A stretch of DNA of 64,000 nucleotides from an uncultured Clostridia bacterium (GCA_930971385.1 CAKNGB010000001.1:193670-257669); one strand, 5' to 3'; shown: positions 24,813-33,806, counted from the first letter of the stretch. The notes: generated from the letters alone by a model not told the origin. Numbers and translations are program-made.

Positions 24813-24951
24813 GGGCGAAAGTGGCTTTTTGCTACTATGTTTGAAAACTTTGCTTTTTTAATTTTTAATAAGATGCTTTTGAAATAAAATATTTGCAAGG
24901 CAAAAAGCCAGCGTGCTTACGCACGCCCATGCTTTGCATGGACTTTCGCCC
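24813..24951. repeat. Branched palindromic intergenic element
   Basis: GGGCGAAAGT (24813-24822) pairs with ACTTTCGCCC (24942-24951). Directly inside, GGCTTTTTGC (24823-24832) pairs with GCAAAAAGCC (24900-24909). Then come two more hairpins, GCGTGC-TTAC-GCACGC (24911-24926) and CCATGC-TTT-GCATGG (24927-24941). The result is a multi-branch junction with a 10-bp perfect base. It is the first of several structured elements in the gene-free stretch 24762-25257, which holds no gene that I can see. Confidence 0.8.
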
Positions 24952-25069
24952 GCGTTTTCCCGCACAAGCAAAATTCAAAACACAACTTTTTTCACGCTTT
25001 AAAAAAATCAAATCAAGAGGATTAAAAGAATTCTCGTTTTTTATTTTTGTGCCAAGTTTAGTTTAAAGG

Positions 25070-25106
25070 CTTGCATAATACACAAGATTTTGTGGTGGTA
25101 TGCAAG
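25070..25106. repeat. Interspersed TGCATAATACAC hairpin element, copy 2
   Basis: CTTGCATA (25070-25077) pairs with TATGCAAG (25099-25106); the inner part is only partly paired. The element abuts, and overlaps by three bases, the inverted repeat beginning at 25104. Confidence 0.7.
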
Positions 25107-25170
25107 TTTATATTATCGGAAGCCGAGCCAAGCGCGACGAAGTCGCATTTGAGCGAGGCTGATGGTCATA
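25104..25170. repeat. 67-bp inverted repeat flanking murG, left copy
   Basis: The reverse complement matches 26394-26460 at 66 of 67 positions. The core contains GCGACGAAGTCGC, itself a small hairpin, between AGCC and GGCT ends. The two copies enclose murG in a 1357-bp segment. Confidence 0.95.
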
Positions 25171-25173
25171 CAC

Positions 25174-25257
25174 ACTATGTGATGAACACAATTTATTGTG
25201 TGTTTTGCGTTTAGCAAAATTTAAACTTAACTTGTTTAAGTTTTAGCATCACATAGT
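25174..25257. repeat. Cloverleaf-like palindromic element at the murG 3' end
   Basis: An 11-bp outer stem (ACTATGTGATG 25174-25184 with CATCACATAGT 25247-25257) encloses three hairpins: ACACAA/TTGTGT (25186-25201), TTTTGC/GCAAAA (25203-25219) and AAACTTAA/TTAAGTTT (25223-25243). It starts directly after the murG stop codon. It has no tRNA sequence signatures. It may act as the murG terminator or mRNA 3' structure, or be part of a mobile palindromic element. Confidence 0.8.
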
Positions 25258-26292
25258 TTATTTTAATTCGTTATCTTTTATAATTTCAAAAATTAAGGTT
25301 TTTGCATCGTTTTTTGCGTAATTTTTCATGTTTTTTTTGATGTTTTCGCTGTTTTTTAAAAGATAATCTAAATTTTTAAAAATAGAGTCTTTGGAAACTT
25401 CTTCCTCTTCTAACATCTTGGCAAGGTTTAGGCTTTGAAAAAGTTTAGCGTTTTCAATTTGGTCGCCACGCGAGCATTTTTTTGAAAGTGGAATTAAAAG
25501 CATAGGTTTATTTAAAACAAGAAGTTCGTTGATAACTCCGCTTCCAGCGCGAGAGATGACAACATCGGCGCGAGCATAATAATCTTCAATATTTTCTGCA
25601 TATGGAAGAGGTAGATAGTTTTTATGAAAGGAAATGGCGGTGTTTTGTTTGCCGTGTAAATGCATCACATTAAATTTTGTTGTGAGAAAATCTAAGTTTT
25701 CTTTCACAAAGTCGTTTAAAAATTTTGCACCTAAACTTCCACCTAAAATTAATAGATATGGCAATTTTTCCTCCATTTGAATTTTATCCTTGTTTCCTTT
25801 CAAAATTTTATCTCGAATGGGCTGACCAGTGAACACGCACTTTTTATTTTCCTCTGCCGTCTTTTGAAATGCGGTGCACATACATTTACAAAAACGCAGA
25901 ATGATTTTGTTTGCAAGCCCCATAGATAAGTCGCTTTCATGGCTAATAACTGGCACTTTTTGCTTGTGTGAGGCGATAACAACTGGCACGGCAACAAAAC
26001 CGCCTTTTGAAAACACAATGTTTGGTTTTAACTTTTTTATTTCCTTTTTGCAAATTCTAATCGACCGAAAAAGTTTGAAGGGAATGAGCAAGTTTTTCAA
26101 AGTCAATTTTCTTTCCAGTTTCACAACTGGTATTTCGTGATATGTAATTTTTGGGTAAGCTTTTAAAATATCCTTTTCCATTCCACTTCCACCGAAATAG
26201 TGGATTTCATAGTCTTTAAGTTTTTCAGCCACGGCAAGTGCTGGATAGACATGGCCTGCCGTTCCGCCACCAGTTAAAATGATTTTTTTCAT
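25258..26292 (-). CDS. murG: UDP-GlcNAc--undecaprenyl-PP-MurNAc-pentapeptide GlcNAc transferase MurG
   Basis: MurG adds GlcNAc to lipid I to give lipid II at the inner face of the membrane, the last cytoplasmic step of peptidoglycan synthesis. At 344 residues it is full length. The N-terminal GGGTAGH loop (8-14) followed by VYPALAVA binds the lipid-diphosphate side. FSKGGFVAVPVVIA and HESDLSMGLANKI are conserved. The C-terminal UDP-GlcNAc domain has ILGGSLGAKFLN and SRAGSGVINELL with the usual glutamate. AGAGGAAAA precedes the ATG. Unlike most bacteria it is not in a division/cell-wall cluster but alone, on the opposite strand to its neighbours, inside an inverted repeat. A possible promoter (TTGCCA-N16-TATGCT on the minus strand) lies within 26338-26365, in the branched element. 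Confidence 0.95.
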   Translation of the reverse strand: MKKIILTGGGTAGHVYPALAVAEKLKDYEIHYFGGSGMEKDILKAYPKITYHEIPVVKLERKLTLKNLLIPFKLFRSIRICKKEIKKLKPNIVFSKGGFVAVPVVIASHKQKVPVISHESDLSMGLANKIILRFCKCMCTAFQKTAEENKKCVFTGQPIRDKILKGNKDKIQMEEKLPYLLILGGSLGAKFLNDFVKENLDFLTTKFNVMHLHGKQNTAISFHKNYLPLPYAENIEDYYARADVVISRAGSGVINELLVLNKPMLLIPLSKKCSRGDQIENAKLFQSLNLAKMLEEEEVSKDSIFKNLDYLLKNSENIKKNMKNYAKNDAKTLIFEIIKDNELK

Positions 26293-26310
26293 ATTTTCCT
26301 CTTAATATAA

Positions 26311-26387
26311 ACTATGTGATGTTAAAAATTTACTAGCATAAATTTTTAATAAATTCTGGCAAATTTGCGTGCTTTGCCCGCCATCAC
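26311..26387. repeat. Branched palindromic element upstream of murG
   Basis: ACTATGTGATG (26311-26321) repeats the motif of the element at the other end of murG. GTGATG (26316-26321) pairs with CATCAC (26382-26387). Inside are an 11-bp perfect hairpin (TTAAAAATTTA 26322-26332 with TAAATTTTTAA 26339-26349) and GGCAAA/TTTGCC (26358-26363 with 26373-26378). Confidence 0.7.
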
Positions 26388-26393
26388 TGTTTG

Positions 26394-26460
26394 TATAACC
26401 ATCAGCCTCGCTCAAATGCGACTTCGTCGCGCTTGGCTCGGCTTCCGATAATATAAACTT
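26394..26460. repeat. 67-bp inverted repeat flanking murG, right copy
   Basis: Inverted copy of 25104-25170 with one mismatch (A instead of G at the fourth base). The 26293-26647 gene-free stretch holds this copy, the branched element and the promoter region of the topoisomerase genes. Confidence 0.95.
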
Positions 26461-26561
26461 AGTTTTATTTTGCTTTTTTATCTATTTTTTATGATTTTTA
26501 TTATAAATTTGCCAAATTTTTCGCGTAAAAGAAATTTTATGCAAAGGTCGAAAATCATTTT

Positions 26562-26588
26562 TTGATTTTTTAAAATTTGTGTTATAAT
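26562..26588 (+). promoter_or_regulatory. Extended -10 promoter of the topoisomerase pair
   Basis: TTGATT (26562-26567), a short 15-nt spacer, then TGT directly before TATAAT (26583-26588). The extended -10 may compensate for the spacing. Confidence 0.55.
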
Positions 26589-26647
26589 AAAATGAAAAGT
26601 TTTAATTTAAAACTATTTTTTGAATTTTTACATATTTTGAGGTGGTT

Positions 26648-28600
26648 ATGGCAGAAAAAAAGTATGAGTCAAAAGATATTGTGGTTTTGGAAGGGTTGGA
26701 TGCTGTTAGGCTTCGCCCGGGAATGTATATCGGAACAACAAGCGCACGCGGATACCACCACATCCTTTGGGAAATTGTTGATAACGCCATCGACGAAATT
26801 GCAAACGGCTATGGCGACACAATCAAAATCTTTTTAAACACTGACGGAAGTGCAACGGTGGAGGATAATGGGCGCGGTATTCCAGTGGACATTCATCCAA
26901 CACTTAAAAAGAGCGGTGTTGAGGTTGTTTACACCACTCTTCACGCTGGCGGAAAATTTAATAACGATAACTATAAATTTTCAGGCGGATTGCACGGCGT
27001 GGGCGCATCTGTCACAAACGCACTTTCAAAGTGGTGCAAAGTGACTGTTTGCAAGAATGGCAAAAAATATTTCATCGAATTCCACTCCTATGAGGATGAA
27101 AACGGAAAGATGCACAGCGGTGTTCCTGTTGCACCTTTAAAAGAAATTGGAACTTCCACCACTTCTGGCACAAGTGTGACTTTTTTGCCTGACCCAAAAG
27201 TGTTTGGCGACCAAAGATTTAGTTGTGAGGCGATTGTTAGGCGTGCAAGAGAACTTGCCTTTTTAAACAAAGGGCTTCGCATTGAAGTGACCGATAGAAA
27301 CACTGGCGAGGAATATTTCTTCCACTATGAAGGTGGAATTTCTGACTTTGCGCTCTATCTTGTTGAAGGCAAAAACTCATTATTTAAAAATCCAATTTAC
27401 TTTTCCGCCGAAAGCAAAGTGCTATACTTAGAGGTTGCTTTCATTTTGACCGATTCTTACACCGAAAACACCTTCTCGTTTGTCAACAACATTCCAACCA
27501 CAGAAGGTGGTATGCATGAAACTGGTTTTAAGTCGGCATTCACAAAGGTGTTTAACGACTATGCGCGCGCAAGCGGACTTTTGAAGGATAAAGAACCTAA
27601 TCTTCTTGGCGAAGATTTCCGCGAGGGCATCACGGTTATTATAAATGTTAAGATGAACAATGTTCAGTTTGAGGGGCAAACTAAAACCAAACTTGGTAAC
27701 ATTGAAGCAAAAATTGAAGTGGAAAATTTGACGCTACGCGAACTATCTAAGATTTTGGATGATAAGAAGAACTCAACCGTGGCTGAAATCATTGTGAACA
27801 AGGCAAAGCAAGCGGCAAAAGTTAGATTAGCAGCGAAAAAGGCAAAGGAACTCACTCGTGCAAAGGCAAACGCTGAAAACTTTAACCTTGTTGGAAAACT
27901 TGCCGCTTCCACTTCAAGAAACAGAGAGAAAAGCGAACTTTTCATTGTGGAAGGAGATTCCGCAGGTGGAAGTGCAAAACAGGGGCGCGACCGCTCTTTC
28001 CAAGCAATTTTACCACTTCGCGGAAAACCACTTAACGCTGAGAAAAAGCGTGTTGACCAAGTGCTTGCAAACGAGGAAATTAGAACTATTATCTCTGCGC
28101 TTGACACTGGGTTTGGCGAGGACTTTGACCTTGACAGTTTAAGATACAACAAAGTTATCATCCTTTCCGATGCCGACCAAGACGGCGCACACATCAGAGC
28201 GATACTTTTAACATTCTTCTTCCGATATATGCGACCACTTATCACCGATGGCCATGTTTTCATTGGGCTTCCACCGCTTTACAAGGTGTATAAGAAAGAC
28301 TATGAAAAATATGTCTATTCCGATGCGGAACTTGCTGACGCAGTGAAAGCGGTTGGAAAGGGATATATGATTCAAAGATATAAAGGTCTTGGCGAGATGA
28401 ACCCAGAGCAACTTTGGGAAACCACTATGGATCCAGAAAAGCGCACGCTTATTCAAGTGACCATTGAGGACGCGGCGGAAGCGGAAAAACTTATAACCAC
28501 ACTTATGGGCGATGCGATTGAGGATAGAAAAGCATACATCAGTGAACACGCGAATTTCGACAAAGAAGATAACTTCATGAAAGAATATAAAAACATTTAA
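26648..28600 (+). CDS. Type IIA DNA topoisomerase subunit B (GyrB/ParE family)
   Basis: The ATPase subunit of gyrase or topoisomerase IV. The 650 residues include the GHKL ATPase domain ([43 protein letters not shown]), the transducer with QTKTKLGN, and the TOPRIM domain ([15 protein letters not shown] and [10 protein letters not shown]). It ends with the short [16 protein letters not shown] tail typical of both subfamilies in Gram-positives. GAGGTGG precedes the ATG at 26648; the ATG at 26642 lies inside that site. The partner gene follows 14 nt later. It is not next to dnaA/recF, and the partner has no clear GyrA-box, so topoisomerase IV (ParE) or a second clostridial pair seems more likely than the main gyrase. 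That choice is inference. Confidence 0.93.
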   Translation: MAEKKYESKDIVVLEGLDAVRLRPGMYIGTTSARGYHHILWEIVDNAIDEIANGYGDTIKIFLNTDGSATVEDNGRGIPVDIHPTLKKSGVEVVYTTLHAGGKFNNDNYKFSGGLHGVGASVTNALSKWCKVTVCKNGKKYFIEFHSYEDENGKMHSGVPVAPLKEIGTSTTSGTSVTFLPDPKVFGDQRFSCEAIVRRARELAFLNKGLRIEVTDRNTGEEYFFHYEGGISDFALYLVEGKNSLFKNPIYFSAESKVLYLEVAFILTDSYTENTFSFVNNIPTTEGGMHETGFKSAFTKVFNDYARASGLLKDKEPNLLGEDFREGITVIINVKMNNVQFEGQTKTKLGNIEAKIEVENLTLRELSKILDDKKNSTVAEIIVNKAKQAAKVRLAAKKAKELTRAKANAENFNLVGKLAASTSRNREKSELFIVEGDSAGGSAKQGRDRSFQAILPLRGKPLNAEKKRVDQVLANEEIRTIISALDTGFGEDFDLDSLRYNKVIILSDADQDGAHIRAILLTFFFRYMRPLITDGHVFIGLPPLYKVYKKDYEKYVYSDAELADAVKAVGKGYMIQRYKGLGEMNPEQLWETTMDPEKRTLIQVTIEDAAEAEKLITTLMGDAIEDRKAYISEHANFDKEDNFMKEYKNI

Positions 28601-28614
28601 TTTTTCGGAGAAAT

Positions 28615-31599
28615 ATGGACGATAAAGAATTTGACCAAAATAAGCCGATTGATGGGCAGATGTGTTATGACGAACTCCTTCTTCCAGAAAGTGACGAGCC
28701 AGAAGAAGGTCCGCCAGTTGTTTTGGACGGGCAGTTGGATATTTGGTCGATAAAGCCTGTTGAGAATAAAAATTCAGAAAAAAAACAGGTTAATGAGGAT
28801 AAAGATAACGAAAAAGAAACTTTAGAAACAACAGAAGATGTAATTAGCGAAAACACTAAGGAAGACTTAAAAGATGAAATAAAAAGCGATGTTGAAGAAG
28901 AGGAAATAGAAGTTCCGAAAATTGAAGAAAACGAAACTAAACATTATTCTTCAAAAGATGTTAAAAACCTTTCAAAAGTAAAAGAAGAAAAAGTTGATGA
29001 AGAGATTGATAATTTTTTAGAAGAAAACGAAGAAAGTTTAGAAGAAGAAAATGAAGAAAATTTTGAAAGCGCTGAAAGCATAGACGAGGCAGACGAGGGA
29101 ATGAGCGAGGATGTTGACTATGAAAACGATGCAAGATTTGATTTAACTTCATATGCGAAATCAAAAAGAAAAAATTTTGAAACAAGTGAGAGAAAAATGG
29201 AAGAAAGAAAAGACGGATTTTATGGAGATGGCGGAAGCGGAATTATAACAAAGGAATTAAGTGATGTCCTTCACGACTCTATGATACCATACACTGAACA
29301 CGTGGTTATGGATAGAGCCTTGCCAAGAGTGGAGGACGGGTTAAAGCCTGTTCAAAGGCGTATCCTTTACTCCATGATGGAACTTGGCTTAACACCAGAC
29401 AAGCCATACAGAAAGTCGGCAAGAATTGTCGGCGATTGCATGGGTAAATATCATCCACACGGCGACTCATCCGTGTATGACGCAATGGTTAGGCTTTCGC
29501 AAGATTTCGTGCTTCGCGCTCCACTTGTGGACGGTCACGGAAACTTCGGTTCGGTGGACGGCGACAGCGCTGCGGCTATGCGTTATACGGAAGCGAGAAT
29601 GACGCCACTTGCATTGGAACTTCTTCGCGATCTAGAAAAAGATACTGTTAGGTGGAGTTTGAACTTCGACGACACTTTAAAAGAGCCAGATGTGCTTCCA
29701 GGGCGTTTTCCAAACCTCTTAGTTAATGGTGCTTCTGGAATTGCGGTTGGTGTTGCCACCAACATACCTCCACACAACTTGGGCGAAGTCATCGACGGCG
29801 TGGTGGCGTATATCAATAAACCTAACATAACTCTCAAAGAAATGATGAAAATAATTAAAGGTCCAGATTTTCCAACAGGCGGAGAACTTATTTTAGGCGA
29901 CGGCTTGAAGAGTGCCTATGAAACAGGAAAGGGAAAAATCATCATTCGTGCCAAAGTGGGAATTGAGCAGAATGGTGATAAGCAAAATTTGGTTATCACA
30001 GAACTGCCATATCAAGTGAATAAAGCGCAACTTCTTCAAAAAATTGCCGAACTTAAAGAGAAAAATCGCGATAAACTTGCCGACATCAGCGAGATACGAG
30101 ATGAAAGTGATAGGTCTGGTATGCGCGCGGTTATTAGGCTTAAAAAAGACGCTAACGCTAAGAAGATTTTGGCGTATCTTTATCAAAACACCAATATGCA
30201 AATTTCTTATGCCATCAACATGGTGGCAATCGCAGGCGGAAAACCAAAACTTATGGGGCTTATGGAAATAATCTCCTACTACACTGCTTTCCAACGCGAT
30301 GTTATTGTAAGACGCACAAAGTTTGACCTTAATGTTGCCAAAGAGCGCGCGCATATTGTGGAAGGGCTTTTAATTGCCATAAAAAATATTGACGCGGTTA
30401 TCAAAATCATAAAAACCTCTGCGAATGTGACGGAGGCAAAAACAAGGTTGCGTGCAAAATTTGCTCTTTCCGAAAAACAAGCGCAAGCGATTTTGGATAT
30501 GAGGCTGGCTCGCCTTGTTAATTTGGAAGTGAACAAACTTCAAGAGGAACTTAAAGGCTTAAAACAAAAAATCAAGGAATACGAGGAGATTTTGGGCAGT
30601 AAAAAACGCCAACTTGAAGTGGTTAAAACGGAAATTTTGGAAATCAAACGCAAATTTAACAACCGTAGACGCAGTGTGGAAATTAAAGACGGTGAGATTG
30701 TTTTAACCAAAATGGAAGAAGTGGAAGATGTTAAAGAATTTTACCTTCTTCTCTCTGCTGGCAAAACCATTAAGAAAGTTAACATGACAAACTATAACAA
30801 AACGCAAAAAACGGTTGCCGACGGCTCGACACTGTTTGATATAATCACAAGAAAAATGCTTGTGAAATCGAACGACACAGTGCTTATCTTGACCGAAAAA
30901 GGTAATTGCGTCAAGATTTCGGTGGACAAAATTCCAGAGTGCAAGTGGCGTGATAAGGGTGCAACGCTTAAACAACTTGACAAATCTGTTGACATTATGG
31001 AGTGCCCTGTTACCATTCTTCCAACCACCAAATCAGAAATTTTGATGATGACAAAAGACGGTATGATTAAACGCATGAAAGGCGAAGAGGCGGTTATCAC
31101 AAAGTCATATTATAATGTTTTGAAAGTGGCAGATAACGACCAAATGATAAATGCCGAAGTGGATGAAAAGGGTAAGAGTATGCTGATGTTCACCGCACAT
31201 GGCTATTGCGTTAACTTTGAAACAAGTGAAATTCCACTTCAAGGCAGAGTTTCTGGTGGCGTAAAAGGTGTTAACCTTGAGGACGGCGATTATGTTGTTT
31301 GTGCTTGTCAAAACAAAACCGACAGCGTGATTGCAGTCACCGACAACGGCTATGTGAAGAGGTTGAGCACAGTGCAAATTCCAAAGTGCGCTAGATACAG
31401 AAAGGGCGTGAAATACATCAATTTCGCTGGCGGAAAGAAAGTGCTTTCAGTTTCTGGATGCGAGAAACTTGCCATTGACCAAGGCTTAAAGTTTAAACTT
31501 ATTGAAGCGAAAAAGGTTAAAATAAGCGCCGATCGTTTGGCAAATGGCACGCAAGAAGTTAAGAGTAAAGTTTTGGATGTTTATCCTTTTGAAGATTAA
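28615..31599 (+). CDS. Type IIA DNA topoisomerase subunit A (GyrA/ParC family) with long acidic N-terminal extension
   Basis: The DNA-cleaving subunit paired with the preceding gene. The catalytic domain begins only near residue 205 ([13 protein letters not shown]). It contains [35 protein letters not shown] and the active-site Y324 in [10 protein letters not shown]. The C-terminal beta-pinwheel is present (~700-985), but a canonical GyrA-box (QRRGGKG type) is not seen; [10 protein letters not shown] may be its remnant. This favours a ParC-like relaxing enzyme. The first ~200 residues are unusual: a low-complexity stretch rich in Glu and Asp, probably disordered, absent from ordinary GyrA/ParC. 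No separate start just before the core is evident, and the extension is in frame with a proper spacing to the upstream gene. TCGGAG precedes the ATG. Confidence 0.92.
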   Translation: MDDKEFDQNKPIDGQMCYDELLLPESDEPEEGPPVVLDGQLDIWSIKPVENKNSEKKQVNEDKDNEKETLETTEDVISENTKEDLKDEIKSDVEEEEIEVPKIEENETKHYSSKDVKNLSKVKEEKVDEEIDNFLEENEESLEEENEENFESAESIDEADEGMSEDVDYENDARFDLTSYAKSKRKNFETSERKMEERKDGFYGDGGSGIITKELSDVLHDSMIPYTEHVVMDRALPRVEDGLKPVQRRILYSMMELGLTPDKPYRKSARIVGDCMGKYHPHGDSSVYDAMVRLSQDFVLRAPLVDGHGNFGSVDGDSAAAMRYTEARMTPLALELLRDLEKDTVRWSLNFDDTLKEPDVLPGRFPNLLVNGASGIAVGVATNIPPHNLGEVIDGVVAYINKPNITLKEMMKIIKGPDFPTGGELILGDGLKSAYETGKGKIIIRAKVGIEQNGDKQNLVITELPYQVNKAQLLQKIAELKEKNRDKLADISEIRDESDRSGMRAVIRLKKDANAKKILAYLYQNTNMQISYAINMVAIAGGKPKLMGLMEIISYYTAFQRDVIVRRTKFDLNVAKERAHIVEGLLIAIKNIDAVIKIIKTSANVTEAKTRLRAKFALSEKQAQAILDMRLARLVNLEVNKLQEELKGLKQKIKEYEEILGSKKRQLEVVKTEILEIKRKFNNRRRSVEIKDGEIVLTKMEEVEDVKEFYLLLSAGKTIKKVNMTNYNKTQKTVADGSTLFDIITRKMLVKSNDTVLILTEKGNCVKISVDKIPECKWRDKGATLKQLDKSVDIMECPVTILPTTKSEILMMTKDGMIKRMKGEEAVITKSYYNVLKVADNDQMINAEVDEKGKSMLMFTAHGYCVNFETSEIPLQGRVSGGVKGVNLEDGDYVVCACQNKTDSVIAVTDNGYVKRLSTVQIPKCARYRKGVKYINFAGGKKVLSVSGCEKLAIDQGLKFKLIEAKKVKISADRLANGTQEVKSKVLDVYPFED

Positions 31600-31706
31600 A
31601 ATTGAAAAAACATTAAATTTAATGAAATGTAAACGGGGAGTTTATGGAAACAAAATATTTTCCTTAAATTTAGACAAAAAATGACTAAATGGGCGAAGTT
31701 TTGTCT

Positions 31707-31734
31707 TTGTTTTTACTGCACATTCCTCTATAAT
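31707..31734 (+). promoter_or_regulatory. Promoter of minD
   Basis: TTGTTT (31707-31712), 16-nt spacer, TATAAT (31729-31734). Transcription should start about 31741, directly before GAGGTGA. This excludes an upstream start at 31736. Confidence 0.65.
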
Positions 31735-31753
31735 TGTGTTTGAGGTGATTGAA

Positions 31754-32545
31754 TTGGCAAGGAAAATTGTGGTGACAAGTGGCAAAGGCGGGGTTGGCAA
31801 AACAACAATATGTGCAAATTTGGGCGTTTATCTTTCTCGCCTTGGCTTTCGTGTGGCAATGCTGGATGTGGATATTGGGCTTAACAACTTGGATGTTGTT
31901 ATGGGGTTAGAGAAGCAAGTCGTTTTCGACATAACGGATGTTGTCAGTGGAAAGTGTCGGGTTAGGCAAGCGCTTGTGCAGGATGTGAATTATCCTTCGC
32001 TTTATCTTTTGCCGTCCTCACATTCCTATGCTTCCAGCAAGATTACTGGCGAGCATATTAAAAACATAACCGACATCATCGACCACTCTTTTGACTACAT
32101 TCTTTTAGATTGCCCAGCGGGAGTTGAGGCGGGTTTTCATCGGGCAGTGTATCCAGCAAATGAGGCTATTATTGTTGTGACGCCTCATTTAAGTTCCCTT
32201 CGCGATGCCGACAAGGTGCTTTCAATAATCTCTTCCTATCACATTGAAAGCAAGTATCTTGTTATCAATCGTATGCGTGGCGACTTGCTTCTTTCAGGCG
32301 AGATGATTAACATTGAAAGTATTGTTAAGGCTATGAATATTCCACTTATCGGCGTTATTCCAGAGGACGACTCGGTTGGAAAAATGTCGTCAAATGGCAG
32401 AATTTTGACTGACTCAGAAAGCGCGCGGGCTTTCACTTTGCTTTCCGAAAACATACATAACGGAAGCAAAAAGATTTTCGATTGCACTTATAAATATCGC
32501 GGAATTATGGGCTATTTCAAACGAACAATCAAGAAACGAGTTTAG
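31754..32545 (+). CDS. minD: Septum site-determining protein MinD
   Basis: MinD is a membrane-cycling ATPase that positions the division septum. The 263-residue protein begins ARKIVVTSGKGGVGKTT with the deviant Walker A (GKGGVGKT, residues 10-17). The switch regions are LDVDIGLNNLDVVMGLE and ILLDCPAGVEAGF. The C-terminal amphipathic membrane-targeting helix (GYFKRTIKKRV) separates MinD from ParA and Soj. TTG at 31754 is chosen as start: GAGGTGA is 6-12 nt upstream and MinD normally starts three or four residues before the Walker loop. A MinE-like gene follows; minC is not in the window. Confidence 0.94.
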   Translation: MARKIVVTSGKGGVGKTTICANLGVYLSRLGFRVAMLDVDIGLNNLDVVMGLEKQVVFDITDVVSGKCRVRQALVQDVNYPSLYLLPSSHSYASSKITGEHIKNITDIIDHSFDYILLDCPAGVEAGFHRAVYPANEAIIVVTPHLSSLRDADKVLSIISSYHIESKYLVINRMRGDLLLSGEMINIESIVKAMNIPLIGVIPEDDSVGKMSSNGRILTDSESARAFTLLSENIHNGSKKIFDCTYKYRGIMGYFKRTIKKRV

Positions 32546-32553
32546 GAGGTTTT

Positions 32554-32772
32554 ATGGAGTTGTTTCGACTGGATGAGGTTTTGGTGAATGATAAATTTTC
32601 AAACATCAGCGAGGTGGCAAGGCTTTTGGAACATGAAATCACACCCATTTTAAGAAACTATATAGCGCTATCTTCCGATGTGATTGTTAGATACAAAAAA
32701 TGCGGAAATGGCTATCGATTTATGCTGGAAGTTGACGCGGAAAGAATTAAACCTTTTGGAAAGATCCTATGA
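32554..32772 (+). CDS. Divergent MinE-like topological specificity factor
   Basis: A 72-residue protein 8 nt downstream of minD. Its C-terminal half (EITPILRNYIALSSDVIVRY, then a hairpin with YRFMLEVDAE) follows the helix-strand-strand outline of the MinE dimerisation domain. The N-terminal half could supply the MinD-binding helix. Sequence similarity to textbook MinE is weak, so the call relies on size, predicted fold and position. AGGAGG precedes the ATG. If correct, the cell has an oscillating MinDE system of the kind found in some Clostridia, rather than the DivIVA-anchored one of Bacillus. Confidence 0.6.
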   Translation: MELFRLDEVLVNDKFSNISEVARLLEHEITPILRNYIALSSDVIVRYKKCGNGYRFMLEVDAERIKPFGKIL

Positions 32773-32843
32773 TTGAATTTTTAGAATAGCTTGTAAATGG
32801 AAGTTGTGAAAAAAATATGTATAAATTATTTAAATTTTAATGA

Positions 32844-32873
32844 TAAAAAAAGACTTCAATTTCTGAAGCCTTT
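32844..32873 (-). terminator. Terminator of degV
   Basis: On the minus strand GGCTTCA (32864-32870) pairs with TGAAGTC (32852-32858) and is followed by T8 (A-run 32844-32851). Confidence 0.8.
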
Positions 32874-32877
32874 AATT

Positions 32878-33714
32878 TTATTTTGAAAAATACACCATTC
32901 CATAGCAACCAGGGCCTGCGTGAGTTCCAACAACGCAACCAATGCTGTGATATTCCATATTTTTTGGGTCAACTTCAAGTTCCTTAAAATATTTTTCCAC
33001 AAACTTTCTTATATTGTCATCGTCCGCGGAGTAACCAAAATAGATTGGATAACTTTTATCGCGATTTTTCACGCAGTCAAGCATGAATAAGTTTGCTTGC
33101 TCACCACGCTTTTTCGCAATGTTGGTGACCTTTCCACCTTCTAGTGATATTATAGGTTTAACATTAAGCGCTGTTCCAAGGGCGGCAGCAACGCCACTGA
33201 TTCTTCCGCCTTGTTTAAGATATTTAAGGTCGTTGATAACAGCAATAAGTTTGATTTTGCTTTTAAGCCTTTCAAGTTCATCAATAACTTCTTGTGGTTG
33301 TCTGTCTTTTTCCTTAATAAACTTCACAATTTCCATGATAAGCGCGCCTTCTGCAAAAGTGGTTATAAGTGAATCGCAAATATACACATTTTTCATGTTA
33401 AGTGCATCAACTGCGTTTTTTGCTTGTGCAATTGTGCCAGCAAGATTGGAAGAAATAACAATCGTCAAAACAAACCAACCCTCCTTGTTGCAATAAGGGG
33501 TTAGTGCGTTTTCAAATTTATATTGATTTGGCTGGCTGGTTTTTGGAATTATGCCAGTTGATTTAAGTTTGGCATAAAATTCGTCATTAGGCAAGCCTTC
33601 AGGATAGAGTTCGCCATTAAAGTTAACTTCGATTGGCAAAATGGTGATGTCATTTTCCTTTGCAAATTTCTCAGGCATATCAACGGAAGCTTCTGTGACA
33701 ATTTTATATTTCAT
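32878..33714 (-). CDS. DegV family fatty-acid-binding protein
   Basis: DegV (FakB-like) proteins bind a fatty acid and present it to the kinase FakA for phosphorylation before phospholipid synthesis. At 278 residues this is a normal length. The N-terminal domain begins YKIVTEASVDMP (usually TDSxxDLP) and has IPKTSQPN, with the Thr/Ser that contact the carboxylate. LTIVISSNLAGTIAQA and VYICDSLITTFAEGA are conserved, and the C-terminal domain has LKYLKQGGRISG and ends GTHAGPGCYGMVYF. AGAGAGG precedes the ATG. No fakA homolog is next to it. It appears monocistronic, with a promoter that overlaps the terminator of the gene before it. Confidence 0.93.
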   Translation of the reverse strand: MKYKIVTEASVDMPEKFAKENDITILPIEVNFNGELYPEGLPNDEFYAKLKSTGIIPKTSQPNQYKFENALTPYCNKEGWFVLTIVISSNLAGTIAQAKNAVDALNMKNVYICDSLITTFAEGALIMEIVKFIKEKDRQPQEVIDELERLKSKIKLIAVINDLKYLKQGGRISGVAAALGTALNVKPIISLEGGKVTNIAKKRGEQANLFMLDCVKNRDKSYPIYFGYSADDDNIRKFVEKYFKELEVDPKNMEYHSIGCVVGTHAGPGCYGMVYFSK

Positions 33715-33745
33715 ATATACCTCTCTTGAATTTTATCCTATATAT

Positions 33746-33780
33746 ATTATAAAAAAATTGCTCGCGTTTGGCAAGCAATT
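33746..33780 (-). promoter_or_regulatory. Overlapping terminator (ABC operon) and promoter (degV)
   Basis: On the minus strand ATTGCTTGC/GCGAGCAAT (33757-33779) plus T8 forms the terminator of the ABC exporter operon. The same DNA holds TTGCCA (33769-33774), a 17-nt spacer and TATAAT (33746-33751), a promoter for degV. The -35 box lies in the terminator stem. Confidence 0.8.
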
Positions 33781-33806
33781 CTTCGTTTTATTTCAAATTT
33801 TTTTAG

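Noticed and set aside
25174..25257. Cloverleaf-shaped element as a tRNA or T-box
   Set aside because: It has no conserved tRNA positions (no TTC-arm consensus, no D-arm GG, no plausible anticodon arm) and no T-box sequence. It also lies at the 3' end of murG, not upstream of an aminoacyl-tRNA gene.
25104..26460. murG segment as an integron cassette or insertion sequence
   Set aside because: No integrase or transposase gene is present, the flanking repeats are inverted rather than attC-like direct sites, and no target-site duplication was recognised at the outer ends.
27664..28263. 199-residue reading frame on the minus strand
   Set aside because: It is antisense to the conserved TOPRIM region of the topoisomerase B gene, has a Ser/Phe-rich composition typical of reverse-frame shadows, and has no ribosome binding site.
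31643..31667. Seven-codon ORF with GGGGAG before it, upstream of minD, as a leader peptide
   Set aside because: It contains no run of a regulatory amino acid and no attenuator hairpin follows. The minD promoter lies downstream of it.
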